The notes under the pieces: model-generated | Told to the model about the DNA's origin: nothing | Database searches by the model: none | The model's input: the letters and a program-made list of their open reading frames with translations, nothing else | IMG/VR virus record: IMGVR_UViG_3300037170_000371 | Location: 1 to 22,515 of that record | DNA from: a virus | Reading direction: 5' to 3' (one strand) | DNA length: 22,515 nucleotides | Program-made: the position numbers and the translations under genes | In this document: in pieces, positions 16,069-22,515 of the stretch | How positions within the stretch are numbered: the first letter of the stretch is position 1 | Layout: each line of letters starts with the position of its first letter

Positions 16069-17814
16069 ATGTCAGAACTGCTAACACGCATCCGGGCCGA
16101 CATCGAGAAGGACCCCTATTACAAGGACAACTTTGCGAATGATGGCGAGCGCTTCCTCGCCTGGTATCTGCGCAACATCTACCAGCGCACAGCTGTCGAG
16201 GCCCGGCAGGACATAACTGACGGTCAAAACGACAAGGAGATCGACGCCGTCATCGTCGACGATGAAAAGCGTAAGGTATTCATTTTCCAGGGCAAGTTCT
16301 TCACCGAGACATCAGTTGACGGCGGTCCGATTCAGGAAATCCTCACTGCCTGGCTGCGGATACAAGATGTACCGTCTCTTCAGGAGGCGGCGAATGCAAA
16401 ATTGCGTCCTAAGCTCGAAGCCGTAGCCGAAGCGCTCAAGGACGACTATGAGGTCGTGTTCGAATTGGTGACGACCGGCTCGCTTACGAGCGCTGCCCGG
16501 AGTGACTGGGATTCGTTCCAGAACCAGATTGCCGAGTTTGAACATCCAGAATCGAGCATTACCTTAGTCGATTCTGCCGCGATCAAGGCTCGATGGGATG
16601 AGGCACTAACTCAGGAGCTACCCAAGCTGGCCCATACCTTCGCTCTCCAAGACGGGCGATACTTGTCGATGGAAATCGGCGGGGTCAAGACAGTCCTCGC
16701 CGCCGTCCCCCTCTCAGAGTGCGTGAAGATTCCGGGCATCAGCGACGGACGACTCTTCCGAAAGAACGTGCGCCAGTCCCTTGGCTTGAGCAACAAAGTT
16801 AACAAAGGCCTCAAGCAAACGATTCAGAGCGACACGCCACAGTACTTCTTTCTTTTTCACAACGGCATCACGGCGCTATGCGAGAAACTGACGATTGATG
16901 AAACAAAACACAGCCTTATTCTCAACGGTATTTCGGTCGTGAATGGCTGTCAGTCATTGACTACCATTCTCGCCTGCTCCGAAAAGGCCAAGAATGCCCC
17001 AAACGCCCAAGTCCTTTTCCGCTTCTATGAGATTCCACAGAAGGACCTCGCGGACAAAATCAGCATTTACACAAACTCTCAGAGCGCGGTGAAAGCCCGT
17101 GATCTAAGGAGCAACGACAAGCGCGTGATCGCGATCAAGCGCGCCTATGAAGCACGCTATCCGCAGGGCTTTTTTATCGCCAAACGTGGCGAGGAGCGCC
17201 CAGCCGACAAGGCTCAGGAGCAAACGGTGGACATTGTTGATCTCGCTCGCTCTCTAGCCGCGTGGCATCTCCGCCTGCCGATCATAGCGGGTAACGAAAA
17301 CCGGCTTTTCGACAAGCACTTCGAGCAACTATTTCGGCCCGATTACCCAGCCGACGACATTGACGCTTTGAACCGCTGGTCGCGGCGGATCGACGCGTTG
17401 TGGAATTCAGGAACGCTGAATCTTAACGACCAACTGCTTGCCACCCGGGCCCAAGCCAAGCACCAGTTACTCTATGCGGTGCAATTGTCGTTTTGTGCAG
17501 CGAGCAAGCAGCTCGACAAAATTCCAGCGCCTTCCGCAACATTGCCAGCCTTCACGGCAGCTGCTGACGCGATCATAACCAACGCCGCTGTCGGTTTTGA
17601 AAATGCATTTCAGAGCGCTGTCCAAGAGTATTCAGCTAGCGGCAAGGTCTTTAGCCCGCAGAACTGGCTCAAATCGAAAGACAGTCTCACGAAAACGCAG
17701 GCGTCGATCTCGATGCTGATCAACATGCTTCAGAACATGCCTGGTGGGGCGGCACTCAAGGCAACCTTGACGCTTAAACCCGAGCTTTTCGGATTACGGT
17801 GGTCCAGCGATTAA
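16069..17814 (+). CDS. AIPR-family abortive infection phage resistance protein
   Basis: This 581-residue protein is the only plus-strand gene. The N-terminal ~120 residues look like a PD-(D/E)xK nuclease: E28, then EID (57-59), a strand of about 14 residues, and FQGKF with Q74/K76 as a Q-x-K active site. The central region carries the conserved AIPR motifs: FFLFHNGITALC (260-271), NGISVVNGCQSLTTI (286-300) and YTNSQSAVKARDLRSND (334-350). The family is named for abortive infection phage resistance and is often found beside restriction and defence genes. Nucleic-acid cleavage on infection is the likely role. The gene is visibly more AT-rich than the virion genes around it (for example 27 of 60 bases GC at 16861-16920), indicating separate acquisition. 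It is probably a moron with its own expression, protecting the lysogen. Family assignment is confident; mechanism is inferred. Confidence 0.9.
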   Translation: MSELLTRIRADIEKDPYYKDNFANDGERFLAWYLRNIYQRTAVEARQDITDGQNDKEIDAVIVDDEKRKVFIFQGKFFTETSVDGGPIQEILTAWLRIQDVPSLQEAANAKLRPKLEAVAEALKDDYEVVFELVTTGSLTSAARSDWDSFQNQIAEFEHPESSITLVDSAAIKARWDEALTQELPKLAHTFALQDGRYLSMEIGGVKTVLAAVPLSECVKIPGISDGRLFRKNVRQSLGLSNKVNKGLKQTIQSDTPQYFFLFHNGITALCEKLTIDETKHSLILNGISVVNGCQSLTTILACSEKAKNAPNAQVLFRFYEIPQKDLADKISIYTNSQSAVKARDLRSNDKRVIAIKRAYEARYPQGFFIAKRGEERPADKAQEQTVDIVDLARSLAAWHLRLPIIAGNENRLFDKHFEQLFRPDYPADDIDALNRWSRRIDALWNSGTLNLNDQLLATRAQAKHQLLYAVQLSFCAASKQLDKIPAPSATLPAFTAAADAIITNAAVGFENAFQSAVQEYSASGKVFSPQNWLKSKDSLTKTQASISMLINMLQNMPGGAALKATLTLKPELFGLRWSSD

Positions 17815-17867
17815 TCGCCCTCGGCTAATCTCAAATCCCAGCGGAGTCGGCAAACGGAACTCATCCG

Positions 17868-18236
17868 CTACCGTGAAGCGGTTCTGTTCCCGCCATTCCC
17901 GCTATTGATTCGTTCCTGCCGCTCGACTTCGATCAGTTCCAGCACCCGGAATTCCTCCTCCGTGATATCCGCCAGCGTGATCGTGAGGCCGATGTTCTTC
18001 GCGCTCAGAATGCGGAAGCACCGTCGCACGAGTCCACCGTTCAGCGTATCCATCGCCTCTTCGAGCAGGTTTCTCGGGCACCCCGGCCCGTGGCCGACAT
18101 CGATGCCCTTCCAGTCCGCACCGCAGGCGGGGCAGCCGTCCAACTCCGTCTGCGCCGAGTAGCTGCACTTGCGGCAGCGGAAGACGCGGTCGGGACACTC
18201 TTCGTCAGGCCCGCACAGCGCACCCTGATGCAACAC
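17868..18236 (-). CDS. Zinc-ribbon protein in the second tail-assembly-chaperone position
   Basis: From GTG at 18236 this encodes 122 residues. Cysteines C21-x2-C24-x10-C35-x2-C38 form a clear zinc ribbon, with further Cys at 8, 14 and 53, and the C-terminus is helical and acidic then basic. The frame stays open upstream to 18302, crossing the stop of the preceding gene. This adds GDWPEDPGVRFLIRSV, which looks like real protein but has no ATG, GTG or TTG start. That arrangement recalls the lambda G/GT pair, where a -1 frameshift fuses the second chaperone domain to the first. The needed shift here would be -1 within about 12 bases, but no classical X-XXY-YYZ slippery site is visible. Either a non-canonical frameshift or initiation at the GTG is possible. 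It lies convergent with the AIPR gene. Confidence 0.7.
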   Translation of the reverse strand: MLHQGALCGPDEECPDRVFRCRKCSYSAQTELDGCPACGADWKGIDVGHGPGCPRNLLEEAMDTLNGGLVRRCFRILSAKNIGLTITLADITEEEFRVLELIEVERQERINSGNGGNRTASR

Positions 18237-18289
18237 TGACCGGATCAGGAAGCGAACGCCCGGGTCTTCCGGCCAGTCGCCGGGCGCGC

Positions 18290-18898
18290 CTATTCCGAGT
18301 CTTCATCTGCCTCGATGGCCAGTTGCGCGATCACCTCGGACACCGCAGCCGACTTGTGGACAATCGGCACCGCACCGGTGTAGCCGTCGTGCGAGATGTG
18401 CAGCTTGTCGTAGAGCGCGCCGCTCGGCTCCAGAAACGCCCGCGTCTCAATCGACCGCCGCGCCGCCACGACGCTGGTCGAAGCCCGCTCGTGGTCCTGC
18501 ATCTCTTTTGCGGTCGGCATTCGCAGCACGTGAACCACGCGCGCGCCAGGGACCTTCATCTCGATCCGGTAATTGATCCCTTCGCGCTCGACATTAGCCA
18601 CGGCGCACCGCTCAACGCGGCCGATCACCATTCCCGCCTCGGCATCATCGAACTCCGGGCCGTCTTTGTCGGTGCGAATCTTCGCGAACAGTTCAGCGTT
18701 GATCTTCGGCAGGCCAAGGTCCTCGCTCTGCGACTTTCCGCGCCCGAGAAAATGCCGAACGGTGCGCTGCGCGCGCGCCCAATCACACCATTCCTGGTCA
18801 GATGGGAACCTCACCTCGCAGCGTTTCTCGCCGCCCGAGAGTATCGGCACCACCACCGTTTTCGTTCCGTCAAAAACAGGCTTCGTCGTCTCTTCCAT
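18290..18898 (-). CDS. Putative tail assembly chaperone
   Basis: This 202-residue protein sits directly downstream of the tail tube gene, where the tape-measure chaperone (lambda gpG-like) is expected. ATG at 18898 (MEETTKPVFDGTKTVVVPIL) follows a GAGAGG ribosome site by about 5 bases and lies 11 bases after the tube stop. An in-frame start at 19057 was rejected as a shadow of the tube gene. The sequence is a mixed alpha/beta soluble protein with EVRFPSDQEWCDWARAQRTV and VHVLRMPTAKEMQDHERAS, ending in an acidic tail EADEDSE. The assignment is from position, size and acidic character, with no diagnostic motif. Confidence 0.7.
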   Translation of the reverse strand: MEETTKPVFDGTKTVVVPILSGGEKRCEVRFPSDQEWCDWARAQRTVRHFLGRGKSQSEDLGLPKINAELFAKIRTDKDGPEFDDAEAGMVIGRVERCAVANVEREGINYRIEMKVPGARVVHVLRMPTAKEMQDHERASTSVVAARRSIETRAFLEPSGALYDKLHISHDGYTGAVPIVHKSAAVSEVIAQLAIEADEDSE

Positions 18899-18909
18899 CG
18901 CGTCCTCTC

Positions 18910-19929
18910 TTACTGGCAGATATGGCCAGTGGTGCTCAGAATCACGGCACTGAAGATGCCGTTCGTGCTGTTGTACATCGGCTCGCCGGTCACCGATACC
19001 GTCACGATGCCGTCCACATCCCCGATTTCCACTACCTTGAAGGCCATCTGCTGCCACGTGCCCGTGAAGGTGTCGTTAGAACCGTACGTCAGGCCCACAA
19101 CAGCAGTGCCCGTGGTCAGTGCGAGCAACGTTGCGAGTTCTGTCGAACCGTGCTGGTACCGCGCCACGTAGGTAAACGTCGCCATGCGGTCGCCGATCTC
19201 GAAGCGGCCCTGCGTCGCGTAGCCGTCCTGAAGCGTGACACCGGGGAAGAAGCCAGGCCGGAAGTTGTTATCCCATCCCATGTCGAGCGAAACGAAGTTC
19301 TTGCTGGCCACGTAATCGACACCGTTGATCGTCAGCGTGAGGCTGGGCGACTGCATTTCGTGCCAGGTCATCGGCGCGGGCATGGTGACGGCGCTCGGCG
19401 TCGTGTAAAGCCCGCTGTGTACCAGATCCTCGGTAACGACCGCGCTCAGGCGTCCCGGCCCCTGCTTGATGGCGAGCTTCCATCCCTTCACTGCGCAGCC
19501 GGTGAAGAGTTGATCGAGGACCGCCGAGCCGCCCGGACGAATCTGCTGCACGAACTGGAAGTAGGGAAGCTCCAGCCCTGTGGAGTTCGTCGCCGGATTG
19601 ATGGGCGTGATGGTGTACGTGTACGGCGCGGCCGAGCCGGTCACCACGACGCTGCCGAGACCGAAACCCAGCGCATGCGCGAGGATCTCGCTCGAAGCGG
19701 GGCGCTCGACGGTGTACGTGCCGTTGTCGTAATGCGACTTCCACTGCTGGGTCGGAAACTCGTGACCCTTGCCGATTTCCGTCCGGTCATCGTCGTTGAC
19801 GACCTTCTGCGACCACGGCTTCTTGTTGAGGTTCGGCAGCCGCCAGTATCCGGGTGTGGTCGGAGCGGTCGAAATGCTCGCCTGGACGGCATAGCCGAGA
19901 CCAATCAGTAGTTCGTTCAGATTTGCCAT
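18910..19929 (-). CDS. Major tail tube protein
   Basis: This 339-residue protein (MANLNELLIGLGYAVQASIS) has ATG at 19929, one base after the upstream TGA and preceded by GAGGAAAA. Its beta-rich sequence, Thr/Gly/Asn content and place before the chaperone gene fit a tail tube subunit that forms stacked rings for DNA passage. Internal pieces (LELPYFQFVQQIRPGGSAV, KGWKLAIKQGPGRLSAVVTE and the end TVSVTGEPMYNSTNGIFSAV) resemble long tube proteins of phages that separate a core tube domain from outer decorations. No contractile sheath gene accompanies it. Confidence 0.8.
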   Translation of the reverse strand: MANLNELLIGLGYAVQASISTAPTTPGYWRLPNLNKKPWSQKVVNDDDRTEIGKGHEFPTQQWKSHYDNGTYTVERPASSEILAHALGFGLGSVVVTGSAAPYTYTITPINPATNSTGLELPYFQFVQQIRPGGSAVLDQLFTGCAVKGWKLAIKQGPGRLSAVVTEDLVHSGLYTTPSAVTMPAPMTWHEMQSPSLTLTINGVDYVASKNFVSLDMGWDNNFRPGFFPGVTLQDGYATQGRFEIGDRMATFTYVARYQHGSTELATLLALTTGTAVVGLTYGSNDTFTGTWQQMAFKVVEIGDVDGIVTVSVTGEPMYNSTNGIFSAVILSTTGHICQ

Positions 19930-19930
19930 T

Positions 19931-20119
19931 TCACTTTTCCTCTTCCGCCTGCTCGTGCTGGTGTGGTTCCTGTGCAACCGACGGCTGCGTGACCGGTTCC
20001 TGAATCTGGACCTGATGCCAACCTTCGACCATCAACGGCACGAGGTCCTTGTTCGGATCGTTCACCACAACTTCTTTCACGTCGCCCGCGGGCGACTCCA
20101 TGAAGATCTTGATCTGCAT
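19931..20119 (-). CDS. Small hypothetical protein of the tail operon
   Basis: This 62-residue protein starts at ATG 20119 with GAGG 5 bases upstream. It lies 8 bases after the preceding stop and 1 base before the tail tube ATG. The N-terminal half is a small beta unit (MQIKIFMESPAGDVKEVVV, then GWHQVQIQEP), and the C-terminal 20 residues are Gln/Glu/His-rich and probably disordered. The good ribosome site and tight spacing make it a real gene. Its function is unknown. Confidence 0.7.
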   Translation of the reverse strand: MQIKIFMESPAGDVKEVVVNDPNKDLVPLMVEGWHQVQIQEPVTQPSVAQEPHQHEQAEEEK

Positions 20120-20127
20120 TGCTGCCT

Positions 20128-20622
20128 CTACGGGTTTTGAGATTCGATGAGGTTCGCCCGAACCTCGAAGTATTCGAACGTGGCTCCATCCGCGCTGATG
20201 ACGACCGTGTTGCGCTGCGCCGAGGGCAGGTAGAAATCCATCGGTTCGCAGTTGGCGTCAACCGGCGTGTGCAGCATGCTGAGACTTCCGCTCGATGGAA
20301 CGTCGTTGACGAGCCAGTTGAAGATGTCCTCGTAGCCGACGCTCGCACTTTCGGGCGCACGCAGGTACAACGAGAACTCGTGAACGAACACGAGAGCGCT
20401 GCCGAGCCTGCCGGGCCGCGTACCCTGCCACGCGATCAGGATCGAACCGGGCGGCATCGACAGGATTGCCAGCCGAATGTTGTTCTCCGTCTGCTGCCCG
20501 AAGACGGTGGCGTTCTCGGTGTAGTACTGGATGCGGCTGCCGTCACCGATCGCCGCGACCAGATTCGGCAGAGTTCGCAGCGCGGTCACCCACTCGCCGA
20601 GGATTGTTTTCGGATTGATCAC
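20128..20622 (-). CDS. Putative tail terminator / tail completion protein
   Basis: This is a 164-residue protein with GTG start at 20620-20622, 7 bases after the preceding stop. The order is head-tail joiner, this gene, a small gene, then the tail tube, so it sits in the usual place of the tail terminator, which caps the tube and docks to the head. Sequence blocks include ILGEWVTALRTLPNLVAAIG, a strand SILIAWQGTRPGR, a hydrophobic strand ALVFVHEFSLYLRAP and YEDIFNWLVND. These suggest an alpha/beta fold like lambda gpU-type proteins. No diagnostic residues are visible, so the role rests on position and size. Confidence 0.65.
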   Translation of the reverse strand: MINPKTILGEWVTALRTLPNLVAAIGDGSRIQYYTENATVFGQQTENNIRLAILSMPPGSILIAWQGTRPGRLGSALVFVHEFSLYLRAPESASVGYEDIFNWLVNDVPSSGSLSMLHTPVDANCEPMDFYLPSAQRNTVVISADGATFEYFEVRANLIESQNP

Positions 20623-20629
20623 AGAAGTC

Positions 20630-20956
20630 TCAGGTTGCTCGCTGCAACAGCGCGAGGGCGATCATCCCGTAGGCGTCGGGCTGGCGCACAGTCGTCACTG
20701 TGTACTGCGCGCCCCACGCGGTTACCCAATCGCCCTTTACCGGCGGATTCGGGAGATCCGGCGGATTCACCGAGATCTCTTCGAAGTTCGCCAGCGCGCC
20801 CGACTCCTCCCGCACGCGGGCGTGCCGGACTACAGTGATGGTCAGTGGATCGCCCACCGCAGTTCCGGCCTGCACGGGTTGGTACACGACCGGCTCGCCG
20901 AACGTTTGCTGCATGACGACATTCGCCGCCGCGTCGATTGCCGACCAACTGGACAT
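20630..20956 (-). CDS. Putative head-tail joining protein
   Basis: This is a 108-residue protein from ATG at 20956, 5 bases after the stop of the decoration gene. The same frame is open far upstream (to 21619), but that part is an Arg-rich shadow and is excluded. The C-terminal half (PPVKGDWVTAWGAQYTVTTV, then GMIALALLQRAT) matches the style of small head-completion proteins that contain one SH3-like or OB-like beta barrel (lambda gpFII-type). It follows the capsid genes and precedes the tail genes. The name is by analogy. Confidence 0.65.
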   Translation of the reverse strand: MSSWSAIDAAANVVMQQTFGEPVVYQPVQAGTAVGDPLTITVVRHARVREESGALANFEEISVNPPDLPNPPVKGDWVTAWGAQYTVTTVRQPDAYGMIALALLQRAT

Positions 20957-20961
20957 CAGGG

Positions 20962-21762
20962 TTACCCGAGCGTGATGACGCTGTAGTACGCGGTCACGAC
21001 CAGCGTGCCGTTGCCGGTGGCGAACGCAGCCGTGCCGTTGGTGATATCGATGCCGGTCGCCGCCGGGGGCTGATAAGCCGCCGAAGGAGGAGCCAGAACG
21101 TTGACGCTCGCGGTGCCGCTGTTCACGGTCGCCGCCGCGAGGTTGCCCGCATGCGGATTGATGCTCGTCCCGTGATACTGGAACGTCACCGCACCGCCGC
21201 CGGTGAAATTCGTTCCACCCGGTTTCGTCTGAATCACGAACTGATCGGGCACCACGACCTGGCCCGCAAGCGGCGCGGGAATGATATTCACCGGCGTGCC
21301 GTTCATGGCCTCGATCTGCGCGGCGGTCAATACGACCGTGATCTTCTGCAACAGGCCGGGGTCCATGTCCGACGAAGTCACCAGACCGATGGAGCAGAGA
21401 TTCAATCGCACGCGAACAGTCGCGTCGCCGGTCAGTCCGCCCGGTGCGTTGACGCCACTGGCCTGGCAAAGGTCGGCAACGCCGATCTCGCGGTTGCCGG
21501 GAGTCGTGGAAGGCGATGCGGGTGGAGCGGACGTAGCCACGAGGTTGACGTTGTCCCAGTAAACCTTGTCGCCGGGATTGAACGCGCTGCCATCCTTCGC
21601 GAGGTCGTAAACTCCCCACGTGACGATCTCCAGCGACGCGCCCGAAGCCGCGCTGAAGACCGCGACGCCGAAGATGTTTCCGGCAAGAACGCCCTGCCCG
21701 GTAACGACCGTGTAGGGCGCAGTGACGGTGAGGGTTTCCCCTCGGTGTACGTAATTCTGCAT
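20962..21762 (-). CDS. DUF2190-like capsid decoration protein with C-terminal extension
   Basis: This is a 266-residue protein. ATG at 21762 has the strongest ribosome site in the window (AAAGGAG, 8 bases upstream), as expected for an abundant virion protein. Residues 1-110 resemble DUF2190, a capsid-binding domain (MQNYVHRGETLTVTAPYTVV, then GVAVFSAASGA, DKVYWD, NREIG). Residues ~141-266 form a second beta domain (ITVVLTAAQIEAMNG, GGGAVTFQYHGTS, ending GTLVVTAYYSVITLG) that resembles separate phage decoration proteins. It probably sits on the outside of the head, stabilising capsomers. Confidence 0.8.
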   Translation of the reverse strand: MQNYVHRGETLTVTAPYTVVTGQGVLAGNIFGVAVFSAASGASLEIVTWGVYDLAKDGSAFNPGDKVYWDNVNLVATSAPPASPSTTPGNREIGVADLCQASGVNAPGGLTGDATVRVRLNLCSIGLVTSSDMDPGLLQKITVVLTAAQIEAMNGTPVNIIPAPLAGQVVVPDQFVIQTKPGGTNFTGGGAVTFQYHGTSINPHAGNLAAATVNSGTASVNVLAPPSAAYQPPAATGIDITNGTAAFATGNGTLVVTAYYSVITLG

Positions 21763-21792
21763 GATCTGTTCTCCTTTTTCCTGTTGAGCTTT

Positions 21793-22515
21793 CTATGCGC
21801 CCGCGCTCTTTTGCAGGCCGCGATAATCGATTGCCGCCGCGCCGAAGTCCATGCGCGCCTTGATCTCGACGCCGTCCACTTCGAAGCCCTGCCGGGTCTC
21901 GATGTACACGCCCTGCTGGCCTTCGAGGTAGCAGTATTCCAGCGTGTCGATCAGCGCGGGATCGGTGAACAGGAACCAGTTGGTCGCGGTGCCGGTCGAG
22001 TTATCGAGACGCGGCTCAACAACCGGAACCAGCGAACGGACCCACTCCGGCACCACCTTCGTCTGGTCCGACGAGGCGATGTTGATCGGGTAGATCAACT
22101 GGAGGGCGTAGGTTTCGAGCGACGGAGGCACCGCCATGAAGCGCGGCACCAGGTCGAGCGGTGTTCCCTGTGGAGCCTTCTGGAGCCGCATCTGCACGCG
22201 GGCTTTGGCCAGCGCGGTCAGCGGAGCGGAACTGGTCACGGTGGGATCGATGCTGCTGGCCACGCCGCTGAGCAGGTTGCTGTGAGCCGTGTGGAAGATC
22301 GCCTTGCCGTCGAGCGTCATCACCGGGTTGCTGGTGATGAGTCCCCAGACCGTGTTCGATTCAAGCTGCGCGGCCGCCACGCCCAGAATCGCGGGGATGC
22401 GCGTCATGGCCTGAAGATCGTCGTTGATGATGACCTTGCGCGTGATGGCCACGACCTCGCCGAACGTCTGGAGCGAGTAGTTCGTGTTCATGTCGGTGAG
22501 GTTCGCCCGGTGGTA
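21793..22515 (-). CDS. Major capsid protein, Mu gpT-like (3' part; 5' end beyond the window)
   Basis: The frame is open to the right edge (8 codons precede the internal Met at 22491), so 240 C-terminal residues are present. The motif run RKVIINDDLQAMTRIPAILG, then VWGLITSNPVMTLDGKAIFH and HSNLLSG is typical of the Mu-like major head subunit gpT family, which has the HK97 capsid fold. In many phages of this kind the capsid domain is fused to an upstream prohead protease. Whether that is so here cannot be seen. It stops with TAG at 21793-21795, 30 bases before the decoration gene's start. Confidence 0.88.
   Translation of the reverse strand, partial: YHRANLTDMNTNYSLQTFGEVVAITRKVIINDDLQAMTRIPAILGVAAAQLESNTVWGLITSNPVMTLDGKAIFHTAHSNLLSGVASSIDPTVTSSAPLTALAKARVQMRLQKAPQGTPLDLVPRFMAVPPSLETYALQLIYPINIASSDQTKVVPEWVRSLVPVVEPRLDNSTGTATNWFLFTDPALIDTLEYCYLEGQQGVYIETRQGFEVDGVEIKARMDFGAAAIDYRGLQKSAGA

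Noticed and set aside
17865-17881. Small inverted repeat CCGCT/AGCGG between the convergent AIPR and zinc-ribbon genes.
   Set aside because: The stem is only 5 bp with a 7-base loop and no T-tract on either strand, so it is not a credible terminator.
20957-21619. Upstream extension of the head-tail joining gene.
   Set aside because: It reads Arg/Gly/His-rich shadow sequence through the decoration gene. The ATG at 20956 gives a protein-like product.
1-22515. CRISPR array, tRNA, rRNA or attachment site.
   Set aside because: No regularly spaced direct repeats, tRNA-like cloverleaf sequence or integrase-linked repeat was noticed in the few short non-coding gaps.

Overview
This window is the structural (head-to-tail) module of a tailed phage or prophage. 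Nearly every gene is on the minus strand, so the virion operon reads from the right end to the left. The DNA is GC-rich. The mixture of a Mu gpT-type capsid, a lambda-like long-tail plan and a very large terminal tail protein resembles, from memory, prophages of soil Acidobacteria (Solibacter/Bryobacter type). That host assignment is tentative, because no host gene, integrase, tRNA or att site lies in the window, and a free phage cannot be told from a prophage.

Right to left: the 3' part of a gpT-like major capsid gene (21793-22515); a DUF2190-like capsid decoration protein with an extra C-terminal domain (20962-21762); two small head-tail joining/tail completion genes (20630-20956, 20128-20622); a 62-residue unknown (19931-20119); the tail tube (18910-19929); two genes in the tail-assembly-chaperone position, the second with a zinc ribbon and a frame that overlaps the first (18290-18898, 17868-18236); a gpG-like tail completion candidate (15497-15955); a 1202-residue tape measure protein (11887-15495); a distal tail protein (11468-11890); a 1469-residue fused tail hub with a lambda gpL-like four-cysteine cluster (3792-8201); and a 1261-residue terminal tail protein with beta repeats and a possible TIM-barrel end (1-3786). 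Start/stop overlaps and very short gaps indicate a co-transcribed virion operon. There is no contractile sheath gene, and the tape measure predicts a tail of roughly 180 nm, so a siphovirus-like virion is most likely.

Two cargo loci interrupt the operon, one on each side of the tape measure/distal-tail block. The first is an AIPR-family abortive-infection gene with an N-terminal PD-(D/E)xK-like motif, on the plus strand between the chaperones and the gpG-like gene (16069-17814). The second is a compact five-gene operon of unrecognised proteins between the distal tail gene and the hub gene (8286-11246). It encodes a helical protein, a small beta domain, a protein with a PARP/ADP-ribosyltransferase-like motif, a second helical protein and a membrane-anchored protein. 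Broken pieces of coding sequence lie at both edges of this second cargo: a diverged 3' end of a distal-tail gene at 8220-8285 and an orphan frame at 11325-11465. These mark it as a recombination insert. This five-gene operon is the best candidate in the window for an undescribed system, possibly phage-encoded anti-phage or host-modifying.
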